Shown here: positions 11,504-20,974 of the stretch, in pieces
Numbering within the stretch: position 1 is the stretch's first letter
How the letters are laid out: each line of letters opens with the position of its first letter
Source: an uncultured Eubacteriales bacterium
Lineage (GTDB): Bacteria > Bacillota > Clostridia > Christensenellales > Aristaeellaceae
Assembly (NCBI GenBank): GCA_902760595.1
Contig: CACWHI010000002.1
Location: forward strand, 1-64,000
Direction: 5' to 3'
DNA: 64,000 nt
Notes under the pieces: model-generated
Database searches by the model: none
The model's input: only the letters and a program-made list of their open reading frames with translations
Told to the model about the DNA's origin: nothing
Made by a program: the position numbers and the translations under genes

Positions 11504-12505
11504 GTGAGCTTGAGAAATGCCTCGATCCTGCTGGGAAGCGTCCTTCTGGCGCTGCTTTTGTCCGCGAGCGCTCTGGCGGACAGCCGCTATGAAACGGCAG
11601 ATTATTCAGCCGAGATGAGCCTCACGGGGCACGGCCTGACCAGCACGGTGACCATCAGCCTTGAAAACAGGACCGCCGCGTCGGTGACCCTGCTGCTGCG
11701 GGATATCGCCTTCAACGGCGAGTGCACGGGCTACTCAGCCCGCTTCGAGGTTCCCGCGGGGCAAACGAGCCGTTCCGTCTCCTTCCGCCGCGCGGACCTT
11801 TCCCCGATCACGGTCTGCGACGCCGGCATTGCCATACTCGGCGCGGACGGCAGCGTGCTCAGCGAGGAAACGCTGACCGTTCTCCCCTACGGCGAGCGCG
11901 GCGTCAAGCGCCCCGCGCTGACAGATTTTGCCGGCGCCATCGCCGCCTATGACGATGAGGCCGCCAGTCTGCTGGTGCTCGCGCCGGAAACAAAGGATGC
12001 CCGGCAGCGTACCCTGTGGTTTTACAACAAATCCGACCGCCTGATGCGTCTCAGGATCGACGGCGTGCTGGCGGACGGCCAGCTGACGGACATCGGCCTG
12101 ACGATGCAGGCCCTGCCAGCCACAGGCCAGTTCGCGTCCCTCACACTGCCGGAGCCTCTTCCCGACGTGCTTCTGCTGACGCTGACGGGCTATTCCAGCG
12201 CCCAGAGGGACCGGCCGGCTTTCAGGACCACCTATGAGTACCGCTTATCCGCTCCCGTGCCGGTGACCACCCTGGCGCCGGTCAACACACCGCCCGCACA
12301 GATCGGCACCGTGACCATCCGCCGTTCCGGCGCGGTCAATGTCCGTGAGAAGGACACTACGGACAGTAAAAAGATCGGCTCCGCCAAGGCCGGCAAGACC
12401 TACCCCTGCTATGGGATCTCCCTGGCGGGCTGGTACCTGATCCGCCTTGAGGACGGAACCGAAGGCTATGTGACGAATACGCTGACCACCCTACAACGCA
12501 ATTAA
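11504..12505 (+). CDS. Secreted protein with C-terminal bacterial SH3 domain
   Basis: A 333-residue exported protein of unknown function. The N-terminus is a signal peptide (hydrophobic SILLGSVLLALLLSASALA). The middle (about 30-250) is a beta-rich region I do not recognise. The last ~65 residues form an SH3b-like domain with the hallmark VNVREKDTTDSKKIGSAKAG and GTEGYVTNTL, a fold that typically binds peptidoglycan or peptides at the surface. Start: GGAGG at 11494-11498 overlaps the first possible GTG (11498), so GTG 11504 is the better start; TTG 11510 is another option. It precedes the synthase fusion by 17 bp and may share its transcript. Confidence 0.7.
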   Translation: MSLRNASILLGSVLLALLLSASALADSRYETADYSAEMSLTGHGLTSTVTISLENRTAASVTLLLRDIAFNGECTGYSARFEVPAGQTSRSVSFRRADLSPITVCDAGIAILGADGSVLSEETLTVLPYGERGVKRPALTDFAGAIAAYDDEAASLLVLAPETKDARQRTLWFYNKSDRLMRLRIDGVLADGQLTDIGLTMQALPATGQFASLTLPEPLPDVLLLTLTGYSSAQRDRPAFRTTYEYRLSAPVPVTTLAPVNTPPAQIGTVTIRRSGAVNVREKDTTDSKKIGSAKAGKTYPCYGISLAGWYLIRLEDGTEGYVTNTLTTLQRN

Positions 12506-12522
12506 GAGAGGTTACTGTTACT

Positions 12523-15500
12523 ATGGATTCAGTCGAACGACGCAGCACAGCCCTGAAAACCGAGCCAACGCTCAAACGACTGTATGAGATCATCTTCGAG
12601 GACGAAACCGCGCTGCAGGCCCTGTATCTGGACGCGACCGGCGTCGAGCAGACCGTCACCTGGGCGCAGTGCCGGAGCAAGGCTTTGGCCATTGCCAAAA
12701 AGCTGAACGCCGAAAACGGCAGCGGGCAGTGGATCGCCCTGGCGCTGGACACCTGTCCGGAATGGCTGACGCTGTTCTTCGGCATCATCCTCTCCGGCAA
12801 CAACGCGCTGCTGCTGAATCCCAACGCCCCGGAGGAGCTGACCGCGTACCTGCTCCGGCAGGCGGACGCGCACGCGCTGATCGCCGCCCACGCAGGGAGC
12901 GGCGCCGGGGAAACGCGCGCCTACTCAGTCGACGAGCTGTACCAGTCGCCCGACGCGCCGGATTACCAGCCCGAGCGCTTCGGCACCAAGGTCGCGCTCT
13001 GCACCTCCGGCACCACCCAAACCAGTCGTATCTTTGTATACGACGAGCGCGCGCTGTGCAGCCAGCTGCTCAACTCCGAGCTGCTGCACCGGCTGAACCG
13101 CCGCATCATCGACGGCACCTATACGCGCAACCTGGTTTTCCTGCCGTGCCACCACGTATTCGGCTTCCTGGTCTGTATGCTGTGGATGAGCTTCATCGGC
13201 GGCGAGAACGTATACCTGCGCGACCGCAGCCCCCAGACCATCCTCAGGACCGCCCAGGCCTTCGACGTGACCATGCTGATCACCGTTCCGCTGCTGCTCA
13301 ACAATCTCTGCGGCGCGCTGCGGCGCAAAATGAGCGTGCTGGACGACAAGACGCAGCTCGTGTTCGGGCAGGCGCTGGCGCGTTCGGAGGAGCAGCAGAA
13401 GCGCAACCCGGAGAAGGGCCTGGCCCTGGCCAGCGGCAAGCTGTTCGTGGATACCCTCAGGCAGCTGCTGGGCACCCAGCTGCGCTGCGTCATCGTCGGC
13501 GGCAGCTTCGCGCCGGAGGAGAACCTGCGGCTGTTCAACCAGCTGGGGTATTACACGGTCGTCGGCTTCGGCATGACCGAAACCGGCGTCACCTCCGTGG
13601 AGAGCGATATGGCCTACGACGTGCGCCTGTCCGGCTCCGTGGGCAAGCCCTTTGAAAGCGCGGAATACCAGGTGCTTTCGCCCAACGCCGAGGGCATCGG
13701 CGAGCTCGCGATCCGCGGCGGCACCCTGCACACGGCCCGCCTGGAAAACGGGCAGGAGCTGCCCCCCGAGCTGGACGCGGAAGGCTGGTTCCATACCGGC
13801 GACCTGGTCCGCCTGGGCAGCGACGGACGCCTGTACGTGATGGGACGCAGCAAGGACCTGATCATCAACGAATCCGGCGAAAACGTCTACCCCGATGAGC
13901 TGGAAGCCGCCTTCGCGCCTCCGGCCTACGTAGACGCCTTCAGTGTGGTGGGCATCCGCCGCCAGCCGGACGAAAAATATGAAGACATCACCCTGGTCGC
14001 CCACTGCCAGCCCGGCGCGGACACCGCCGGCTACCATGATCTGGTGGAGACCGTCAGCGACCTGAACGCGCGCCTGCCCCTGCTCAAGCAGGTCACGCGG
14101 CTCGTCGTTTCCGAGGCGCCGCTGCCGCTGTCCGCCAGCATGAAGGTGCAGCGTTTCCGTCTGCGCAAGGCCATCCAGGCGGGAGACGCGGGCTATACGG
14201 ACGTATCCCTGTCCAGGGAGGCCCCGGCGCCCGCGCCCAAGCCCGCCGCGCCCGCGCAGAAGGAGCCCGGCGACCGTGAGATCATGGACTGGGTGCGCGG
14301 CCTCTACGCGGAGGTGCTGAACATTCCCGCCGAAAGCATCGGCGACGACGCGCGCTTCAGCGAGGACCTGAAGGGCGACAGCCTGGGCCTGGTATCCCTC
14401 GCCGTGAAGGCCGAGGAGACCTTCCACGTGGTGATCGAGCCCCGCGACTACGGGGAATGCACCACCGTGCGCGGCGCCGCGCAGCTGATCCAGCGCCTGC
14501 GCAAGGGCGAGCATGAGGAGGAACGCAAGAAACCGGAGCACGTGCAGCCCATCACCCGCTTTGAGGACACGCCCGAATACAAGGCCTTCGCCGAGCGCCA
14601 GGCCAAGCTGATGCAGGACGAGGCGGACAATCCCTATTTCGTCTGCCATGAATCCCCCCTGACCGACCGCAGCCTGATGGACGGCCAGTGGGTGCTCAAC
14701 TTCGGCTCCTACAACTACGTGGGCATGTCGGGCCGGAAGGAGACCATGGAGGCCGCCAAGGCCGCCATCGACAAGTATGGCACCTCCGCCTCAGGCAGCC
14801 GCCTGCTGGCCGGTGAAAAACAGCTGCACCGCGACCTGGAGAAGGCGATCGCCGAATGGAAGCATGCCGAAAGCGCCATCGTGCTGGTGGGCGGCCATTC
14901 CACCAATGTGACCATCGTAGGCAATTTCTGCGGCAAGAACGACCTGATCCTGTACGACGCCATCGTCCACAACTCCATTATGGAGGGCCTGCGCCTTTCC
15001 GACGCGGAAGCGCTGCCCTTCCCGCACAACGACGTGCGCGCCCTGGACGCGCTGCTGCGCCTGAACCGGCACGAATACGAAAAGGTGCTGATCGTGGTGG
15101 AGGGCGTATACTCCATGGACGGCGACATCGCCCCGATTCCCGAGTACGTGCGCCTGAAGAAGGAATACGGCTGCTTCCTGATGGTGGACGAGGCCCACTC
15201 CGCCTGCGTGATCGGTGAGACCGGCGGCGGCGTGGACGAATACTTCCACCTGGAGCCCGACGACATCGATATCAAGATGGGCACGCTGTCCAAGGGCCTG
15301 GGCACCTGCGGCGGCTACCTGGCGGGCAAAAAGAGCCTGATCGACTACCTGCATTACAACCTGCCCGGCTTTGTCTTCTCCGTGGGCATCTCCCCGCCCC
15401 TGGCGGCGGCGACGCTCCGCGCGGTCCAGCTGCTCAGGGAGGATCCCTCCATCATGGCGGACATGCGGCGGAACATCGCCTGCTTCACGGAGGAAGCCCA

Positions 15501-15765
15501 GGCGCGCGGCTTCGATATCGGCCTGGCCGGCCGTACCGCCATCATCCCCATCCTGATCGGCAAGGACGAGGACGCCTTCCTGCTCAGCAACATGATGCGC
15601 AAGAAGGGCGTTTTCGTGCCGCCCGCCGTGTTCCCGGCCGTACCGCGCGGCAAAGCGCGCCTGCGCTTCTGCGTCACCTCCTGTCACAAGCCGGAGCAGA
15701 TCCGTGAAGCCCTGGACAAGCTGGTCGAATGCGTGAAGGAGGCCGGCATCGAGCTGCCGAAATAA
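12523..15765 (+). CDS. Adenylation-ACP-alpha-oxoamine synthase fusion
   Basis: A 1080-residue three-part enzyme. Residues 1-560 are an AMP-forming acyl-adenylating domain: CTSGTTQTSR near 160-169, GFGMTETG near 348-355, HTGDL near 424-428, and C-terminal LSASMKVQR with catalytic Lys about 541. After a Pro/Ala linker, residues 585-660 are an acyl carrier protein with the phosphopantetheine serine in DLKGDSLGL (Ser620). Residues 680-1080 are a PLP-dependent alpha-oxoamine synthase (KBL/AONS/serine palmitoyltransferase fold) with MVDEAHSACVIG and TLSKGLG (Lys924). The inferred route is activation of a fatty acid, loading on the ACP, and decarboxylative condensation with an amino acid to an alpha-amino ketone. 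The product and amino acid are unknown. No sphingolipid, biotin or prodigiosin genes lie nearby. Confidence 0.9.
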   Translation: MDSVERRSTALKTEPTLKRLYEIIFEDETALQALYLDATGVEQTVTWAQCRSKALAIAKKLNAENGSGQWIALALDTCPEWLTLFFGIILSGNNALLLNPNAPEELTAYLLRQADAHALIAAHAGSGAGETRAYSVDELYQSPDAPDYQPERFGTKVALCTSGTTQTSRIFVYDERALCSQLLNSELLHRLNRRIIDGTYTRNLVFLPCHHVFGFLVCMLWMSFIGGENVYLRDRSPQTILRTAQAFDVTMLITVPLLLNNLCGALRRKMSVLDDKTQLVFGQALARSEEQQKRNPEKGLALASGKLFVDTLRQLLGTQLRCVIVGGSFAPEENLRLFNQLGYYTVVGFGMTETGVTSVESDMAYDVRLSGSVGKPFESAEYQVLSPNAEGIGELAIRGGTLHTARLENGQELPPELDAEGWFHTGDLVRLGSDGRLYVMGRSKDLIINESGENVYPDELEAAFAPPAYVDAFSVVGIRRQPDEKYEDITLVAHCQPGADTAGYHDLVETVSDLNARLPLLKQVTRLVVSEAPLPLSASMKVQRFRLRKAIQAGDAGYTDVSLSREAPAPAPKPAAPAQKEPGDREIMDWVRGLYAEVLNIPAESIGDDARFSEDLKGDSLGLVSLAVKAEETFHVVIEPRDYGECTTVRGAAQLIQRLRKGEHEEERKKPEHVQPITRFEDTPEYKAFAERQAKLMQDEADNPYFVCHESPLTDRSLMDGQWVLNFGSYNYVGMSGRKETMEAAKAAIDKYGTSASGSRLLAGEKQLHRDLEKAIAEWKHAESAIVLVGGHSTNVTIVGNFCGKNDLILYDAIVHNSIMEGLRLSDAEALPFPHNDVRALDALLRLNRHEYEKVLIVVEGVYSMDGDIAPIPEYVRLKKEYGCFLMVDEAHSACVIGETGGGVDEYFHLEPDDIDIKMGTLSKGLGTCGGYLAGKKSLIDYLHYNLPGFVFSVGISPPLAAATLRAVQLLREDPSIMADMRRNIACFTEEAQARGFDIGLAGRTAIIPILIGKDEDAFLLSNMMRKKGVFVPPAVFPAVPRGKARLRFCVTSCHKPEQIREALDKLVECVKEAGIELPK

Positions 15766-15811
15766 TGAGCCTTTTTCAGCTTCGTGATTCCACCCATATG
15801 GAGGATGCGCT

Positions 15812-16885
15812 ATGAAAATGACCTTCCGCTGGTATGGCAGCAAGATCGACCCGATCCCCCTGAAGTATGTGAAGCAGATCCCCGGCATGACGGGCCTGAT
15901 GGGCCTGCTGGACAAGCCCGCCGGCGTGGACTGGCCGGAGGATGAATTCGTGGCCCTGAAAAAAGAAGTCAACGAGGCCGGGCTCGAGATCGAGGTCATC
16001 GAGTCCGTCAATGTGCACGAGGACATCAAGATGGGCCTCCCCTCCCGCGAGGAATACATCGCCAACTACATTTCCACCATCCGGATGCTGGCCAGGCACG
16101 GCGTGAAGGTCATCGTGTACAACTTCATGCCCGTGTTCGACTGGCTGCGCACCGATCTGGCGCGGGTGATCCCCGAGGATGGCAGCAACAGCCTGTACTT
16201 CGACGAAAAGGACCTGGGCGAGATGGGGCCGCTGGAGATCGTGCGCAAGACTGCCGAGGACAGCCACGGCTTCACCCTTCCAGGCTGGGAGCCGGAGCGC
16301 CTAGCCCTGCTGGAGACGACCCTCAGGCAGTATGAAAACATCGGCCCGGATGACCTGCGGAAGAACTTCAAGTATTTTCTGGACGCCGTGATTCCGGTGT
16401 GCGAGGAGGTGGGCGTGCGCATGGCCTGCCACCCGGACGACCCCGCCTGGCCCATCTTCGGCCTGCCGCGCATCACCCACAGTCAGGCGGATTTTGACAA
16501 GATGGTCGCTCTGCACGACAGCCCCGCCAACACCCTGTGTCTGTGCACCGGCTCCCTGGGCAGCAGCCCGGAAAATGACATCCCGGCCATCATCCGCCAT
16601 TTCGGCCAGATGGACCGCATCGGCGCGATGCACGTGCGCAACGTGAAGTACCTGGGCCACCACCACTTCCACGAGGCGGCGCACCTGTCCAGCACGGGCG
16701 ATCTCGACCTGTACGAGATCATGAAGGCCATCTACGATACCTGCCCGGACACCTACATCCGGCCCGACCACGGCCGCATGATCTGGGACGAGCAGGGCCG
16801 CCCCGGCTACGGCCTCTACGACCGCGCGCTTGGCGCGGCCTACCTGAACGGCCTCTGGGAGGCCATTGACAAGAACCGACATTAA
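15812..16885 (+). CDS. uxuA: Mannonate dehydratase
   Basis: A 357-residue TIM-barrel enzyme dehydrating D-mannonate to 2-keto-3-deoxygluconate in the glucuronate pathway. The sequence opens with [20 protein letters not shown], typical of UxuA, and carries [11 protein letters not shown], a CLCTGSLG loop, and [26 protein letters not shown] near the C-terminus, which together hold metal-binding His, Cys and Asp residues. Length is normal. GGAGG lies a few bases upstream of the ATG. The next gene is the matching mannonate oxidoreductase and the third is uronate isomerase, so all three steps from uronate to ketodeoxygluconate are encoded in order on one strand. Confidence 0.95.
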   Translation: MKMTFRWYGSKIDPIPLKYVKQIPGMTGLMGLLDKPAGVDWPEDEFVALKKEVNEAGLEIEVIESVNVHEDIKMGLPSREEYIANYISTIRMLARHGVKVIVYNFMPVFDWLRTDLARVIPEDGSNSLYFDEKDLGEMGPLEIVRKTAEDSHGFTLPGWEPERLALLETTLRQYENIGPDDLRKNFKYFLDAVIPVCEEVGVRMACHPDDPAWPIFGLPRITHSQADFDKMVALHDSPANTLCLCTGSLGSSPENDIPAIIRHFGQMDRIGAMHVRNVKYLGHHHFHEAAHLSSTGDLDLYEIMKAIYDTCPDTYIRPDHGRMIWDEQGRPGYGLYDRALGAAYLNGLWEAIDKNRH

Positions 16886-16904
16886 GGGAGGAACCGCTGC
16901 CTGC

Positions 16905-18503
16905 ATGCTTGAATTGAACGAAACGGGCCTGACCGCCCGCTCCGCCTGGGAAGAAAAGGGATACATCCTGCCGGGCTTTGACCGCAAAGCCATGATTGCC
17001 GCCACGCTGAAGGCGCCCCGCTGGGTGCACTTCGGTGCGGGCAACATCTTCCGCGCCTTCCAGTGCCACGCGGTGCAGAAGCTGCTGGACGAAGGCGCCA
17101 TGGATACCGGCCTCATCGCGGTGGAAGGCTACGATTACGAGATCATCGAGAAGGGCTACCGCCCCAACGACAACTATACCCTGCTGGTCACCCTCCGGGG
17201 CGACGGCAGCGTGGAAAAGACCGTGATCGGCAGCATCGCCGCATCCTGTATCCTGGACAGCGGGAACGAAGCGGAATTCAGCGCCCTGAAGGCGGTTTTT
17301 GAAAACCCGTCCCTGCAGATGGCCTCCTTCACGATCACAGAAAAGGGCTACAGCCTCGTGAACGCGCAGGGGCAGACGCTTCCGGCCGCAGCGGCGGACC
17401 TGAAGGCCGGCCCGGAAAAGCCCCAGAGCTACATCGGCAAGGTCGCCGCGCTGCTTTATGCCCGTTACAGGGCCGGCGCCCACCCCATCGCGATGGTCAG
17501 CATGGACAACTGCTCCCACAACGGCGAAAAGCTGTATGCCGCGATCCGCACCTTCGCGGAAGCCTGGGGCGACGCGGGCTTCGCGGCTTATGTGAACGAC
17601 CCGCAGAAGGTCTCCTTCCCCTGGACGATGATCGACAAGATCACCCCCCGCCCGGACGCCTCCGTAGAAGCGATGCTGAGATCTGACGGACTGTCCGGGC
17701 TCAGGCCTGCGGTCACCTCGAAAAACACCTACATCGCGCCCTTCGTGAACGCCGAGGAGAGCGAATATCTGGTCGTGGAGGACAGCTTTCCCAATGGCCG
17801 TCCGCCGCTGGAGCGGGCGGGGCTGATCTTCACCGACCGGGAGACCGTCAACCGCGTCGAGCGGATGAAGGTCACCACCTGCCTGAATCCCCTGCATACG
17901 GCCCTGGCCGTGTTCGGCTGTCTGCTGGGCTATGAGCGTATTTCGGACGAAATGCGGGACGACGACCTGGTCCGCCTGATCCGCCGCATCGGCTACGACG
18001 AGGGACTGCCCGTCGTGACAGATCCTGGCGTGATCAATCCGCGGGAATTCATCGACACCGTGGTGCATACGCGCCTGCCCAACCCGTTCATGCCGGATAC
18101 GCCGCAGCGCATCGCCTGTGACACGAGCCAGAAGATCCCGATCCGCTTCGGCGAGACCATCAAGGCCTATATGGCCGACCCGGAGCGTGACGCCTCCGAA
18201 CTGAACGCGATCCCGCTGACCCTGGCGGGCTGGCTCAGGTACCTGCTGGGCAAGGACGATACGGGCGCGGACATGGCCGTGAGCCCCGACCCGCTGCTCG
18301 GGGAGCTTCAAAAGGCGCTCGAGGGCGTTACGGTTGGGGATCCGGACAGCGCCGAAGGCAGGCTGGACGCGCTGCTGACGGACGCGCGGCTGTTTGGCGT
18401 CAGCCTTAAGGACGCGGGCCTGGATAAAAAGGTGACCGACTTCTTCAGAAGCATGCTGGCTGGCCCCGGCTCAGTCAGAGCGGCAATACAGAACAACATT
18501 TGA
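16905..18503 (+). CDS. uxuB: Mannitol dehydrogenase family protein, likely D-mannonate oxidoreductase
   Basis: A 532-residue NAD-dependent polyol dehydrogenase-type protein. The Rossmann motif appears as WVHFGAGNIFRAFQ near residues 33-46, followed by NDNYTLLVTLR, VSMDNCSHNGEKL and TPRPDA; the C-terminal mannitol-dehydrogenase domain follows. Placed between uxuA and uxaC, it most likely reduces fructuronate to mannonate. The ATG at 16905 is thirteen bases after AAGGGAGG; an in-frame TTG at 16866 would overlap uxuA and lacks a ribosome site. The product assignment relies mainly on the operon context, because mannitol, altronate and mannonate dehydrogenases share this family. Confidence 0.88.
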   Translation: MLELNETGLTARSAWEEKGYILPGFDRKAMIAATLKAPRWVHFGAGNIFRAFQCHAVQKLLDEGAMDTGLIAVEGYDYEIIEKGYRPNDNYTLLVTLRGDGSVEKTVIGSIAASCILDSGNEAEFSALKAVFENPSLQMASFTITEKGYSLVNAQGQTLPAAAADLKAGPEKPQSYIGKVAALLYARYRAGAHPIAMVSMDNCSHNGEKLYAAIRTFAEAWGDAGFAAYVNDPQKVSFPWTMIDKITPRPDASVEAMLRSDGLSGLRPAVTSKNTYIAPFVNAEESEYLVVEDSFPNGRPPLERAGLIFTDRETVNRVERMKVTTCLNPLHTALAVFGCLLGYERISDEMRDDDLVRLIRRIGYDEGLPVVTDPGVINPREFIDTVVHTRLPNPFMPDTPQRIACDTSQKIPIRFGETIKAYMADPERDASELNAIPLTLAGWLRYLLGKDDTGADMAVSPDPLLGELQKALEGVTVGDPDSAEGRLDALLTDARLFGVSLKDAGLDKKVTDFFRSMLAGPGSVRAAIQNNI

Positions 18504-18523
18504 CCGAAGGGAGAGCATCACAC

Positions 18524-19933
18524 ATGAAGGCGTTTATGGACAAGGATTTCCTGCTGAACACCCAGGCGGCGAAAACGCTGTACCATGAGACCGCGGAGGG
18601 CTGCCCCATCATCGACTTCCACTGCCACCTGAGCCCCAGGGAGATCTACGAGGATATCCGTTATGAGAACATCACCCAGGTCTGGCTGGGCGGCGACCAC
18701 TACAAGTGGCGCCTGATGCGCAGCGCGGGCGTGCCGGAAAAGTACATCACCGGCGACGCTTCCGACTACGAGAAGTTCGAAAAATACGCCACCGTGCTGG
18801 GCAAGGCGATCGGCAACCCGCTCCACCACTGGAGCCACCTGGAGCTGCGCCGCTTCTTCGGCTACGACGGCATCCTGAACCAGAAGACCGCGCCCGAGGT
18901 ATGGAAGCTGGCCAACGCCAAGCTGCAGAGTGAGGGCTATACCAGCCGCGGCCTCATCATGATGAGCAACGTGGATACCATCTGCACGACGGACGATCCT
19001 GTCGACAGCCTGGAATGGCATGAGAAGCTGGCCGCGGACAAGACCTTCCCGGTGACCGTGCTGCCCGCCTGGCGCCCTGACAAGGCCATGAACCTGGAAA
19101 AGCCCACCTGGCCGGACTACCTGAAGCAGCTGGAAAAGGCCGCCGGTATGGAGATCAGGAGCTTCGCGGACCTCAAGAAGGCCCTGCACTGCCGTCTGGA
19201 CTTCTTTGCCGCCCATGGCTGCAGGCTGAGCGACCACGCCCTGAATTACGTGATGTACGCGCCCGCGGCCGATGAAGAGGTGGAGCGCATCTTCTCCGCG
19301 CGCATGAGCGGCACGATCCCCGGCGCGAAGGAGGAAGCCGCCTTCAAGTTCGCCTTCATGTCCTTCATGGCCGCCGAGTACCATCAGCGCGGCTGGGTCA
19401 TGCAGCTGCACTACGGCTGCCGCCGCGACAATAACCCGACCATGTTCAAGCTGCTGGGTCCGGACACCGGCTTCGACTGCGTGGATAACACCGCGCCGTC
19501 CACCGAGACCGCGGCCTTCCTCGGCTCCCTGGAGGAAAAGAACGCCCTGCCCAAGACCATCCTGTACAGCCTGAACACCAATGACAACGCCGCCATCGAC
19601 TCAATCCTCGGCTGCTTCCAGAACGACGAGGCCGTCGGCCGCATCCAGCACGGCAGCGCCTGGTGGTTCGACGATCACTTCGACGGCATGTCCGATCACC
19701 TCAAGTCCCTGGCCAACCGCGGGTACCTGGCGGGCTTCGTGGGCATGCTCACCGACAGCCGCTCCTTCCTGAGCTATCCGCGCCATGAGTACTTCCGCCG
19801 CATCCTGTGCCGCATTTTCGGCGAATGGATCGAGGACGGCTTCTTCCCGGAGGATATGGACACGGTGAAAGAGATCGTCAGCGACATCTGCTACGGAAAC
19901 GCGAAGCGTTACTTCCAGTTCGCGAAGAAATAA
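18524..19933 (+). CDS. uxaC: Glucuronate isomerase
   Basis: A 469-residue uronate isomerase converting glucuronate to fructuronate (and galacturonate to tagaturonate). The amidohydrolase-type metal motif DFHCHLSPREIYED lies near residue 30, with WLGGDHYKWRLMRSAGV, HYGCRRDNNPTMF and AWWFDDHFDGM further on, all strongly typical of UxaC. I chose ATG 18524, ten bases after GAAGGGAG; an in-frame TTG at 18500 would overlap uxuB by 4 bp. It completes the uxuA-uxuB-uxaC set. No regulator or uronate transporter is linked in this window. A GC-rich hairpin (19940-19972) follows but has no T-run on this strand. Confidence 0.95.
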   Translation: MKAFMDKDFLLNTQAAKTLYHETAEGCPIIDFHCHLSPREIYEDIRYENITQVWLGGDHYKWRLMRSAGVPEKYITGDASDYEKFEKYATVLGKAIGNPLHHWSHLELRRFFGYDGILNQKTAPEVWKLANAKLQSEGYTSRGLIMMSNVDTICTTDDPVDSLEWHEKLAADKTFPVTVLPAWRPDKAMNLEKPTWPDYLKQLEKAAGMEIRSFADLKKALHCRLDFFAAHGCRLSDHALNYVMYAPAADEEVERIFSARMSGTIPGAKEEAAFKFAFMSFMAAEYHQRGWVMQLHYGCRRDNNPTMFKLLGPDTGFDCVDNTAPSTETAAFLGSLEEKNALPKTILYSLNTNDNAAIDSILGCFQNDEAVGRIQHGSAWWFDDHFDGMSDHLKSLANRGYLAGFVGMLTDSRSFLSYPRHEYFRRILCRIFGEWIEDGFFPEDMDTVKEIVSDICYGNAKRYFQFAKK

Positions 19934-19994
19934 AAAAGCAGGGGCTGCCGCGCTTTTTGCACGGCAGTCCCTTGATGAGGAGCATATCAGCCTG

Positions 19995-20576
19995 ATGCCA
20001 TCGGCCTTTCTGATCGACAACCTTCTTCTCGGCGCGGGCCTGGCTATGGACGCCTTTTCCGTATCCGTCGCCAACGGCCTGCACGACCCGGGGATGCGTC
20101 CCGCGCAGCGCTTCCGCATCGCGGGCGTTTTCGCGTTTTTCCAGTTTCTGATGCCCGTTTTAGGCTGGCTGGGCGTTCACGGCATCGTGAGCGCTTTTTC
20201 GGCTTTCAGCCGGGCCGTACCCTGGATCGCCCTCCTCCTGCTCGGCTTCATCGGAGGCAAAATGGTGTGGGAGGGCCTGCGCAGCAGCGAAGAACAGGAA
20301 AAACTCGCCTCTCTCAGCTGGTCCGCCCTCCTCCTTCAGGGCGTCGCCACCTCCATCGACGCCCTTTCCGCCGGATTCGCCTCAGCGGGATACAGCTTCG
20401 GCCAGTCCCTGCTGAGCGGGCTCATCATCGCCGCCGTCACCCTGGCGCTGTGCCTGATCGGCGTCCGGGCAGGACAAAAGGCCGGCCAGTACCTGACGCG
20501 CTGGCCAAGCGTACTGGGCGGCCTCATCCTGATCGGTATCGGTATCAAGATCTTTATTGAGGGAGTATTTCTCTGA
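19995..20576 (+). CDS. mntP: Putative manganese efflux pump MntP
   Basis: A 193-residue six-helix inner-membrane protein of the MntP (DUF204) family, which exports Mn2+. The two internal repeats each show the family's acidic membrane motif: AMDAFSVSVANGL near residue 15 and SIDALSAGFASAG near 118. Length is normal. TGAGGAG lies upstream of the ATG with a rather long spacer. The last 23 bp overlap the convergent DUF3842 gene on the other strand. No yybP-ykoY (manganese) riboswitch was recognised in the 61 bp upstream. Confidence 0.88.
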   Translation: MPSAFLIDNLLLGAGLAMDAFSVSVANGLHDPGMRPAQRFRIAGVFAFFQFLMPVLGWLGVHGIVSAFSAFSRAVPWIALLLLGFIGGKMVWEGLRSSEEQEKLASLSWSALLLQGVATSIDALSAGFASAGYSFGQSLLSGLIIAAVTLALCLIGVRAGQKAGQYLTRWPSVLGGLILIGIGIKIFIEGVFL

Positions 20577-20967
20577 GCGCCAGCTGCACAGCCTGCGCCA
20601 CATACTCCGTAACGGTCCCGGTTTTCACTCCCGCTACGCTCACCCCGCAGCGGGCGGAGGGAACCAGGATTTTTTTTGCCTCCGAGCGGCCGATGGCGAC
20701 GGCCATATCGGCAGTGACCTCGCCCATCATCCCGTCCGCCAGCAGCATCCCGATCGGCGCGATGATCAGGTCCGCTCCGGCGGCGTTGACCCGTACGGCG
20801 TTCTCGCCCGTGGCGGCGCGGTCGGCTCCGGCCTTCAGCATCGCCGCGGTAGCAGCGGCGTTGGTGCCGACGGCGGTCAGCTCCTTGTCCGGGCAGGCGC
20901 GCTTCAGCTGCTCCACCACGGCCCGGCCGACGCCGCCCCCCTGGGCGTCCATGATCACGATCCTCAT
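20554..20967 (-). CDS. DUF3842 family protein
   Basis: A 137-residue protein opening MRIVIMDAQGGGVGRAVVEQL, with GTNAAATAAMLKAGAD and GPIGMLLADGMMGEV further on; this is the DUF3842 family found mostly in Clostridia. The glycine-rich start suggests a nucleotide-binding Rossmann-like fold; function is unknown. I chose ATG 20967 because conserved sequence begins there, although GGAGG is about 12 bases away. It is the last gene of the minus-strand operon that starts at aspS, 7 bp after the leucine-rich repeat gene, and its 3' end overlaps mntP. Confidence 0.75.
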   Translation of the reverse strand: MRIVIMDAQGGGVGRAVVEQLKRACPDKELTAVGTNAAATAAMLKAGADRAATGENAVRVNAAGADLIIAPIGMLLADGMMGEVTADMAVAIGRSEAKKILVPSARCGVSVAGVKTGTVTEYVAQAVQLALREILPQ

Positions 20968-20974
20968 GCCCGTT

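Noticed and set aside
19934..19975. Terminator after uxaC
   Set aside because: The hairpin (19940-19950 with 19962-19972) is good, but no T-run follows on the plus strand; it may be only a processing hairpin before mntP.
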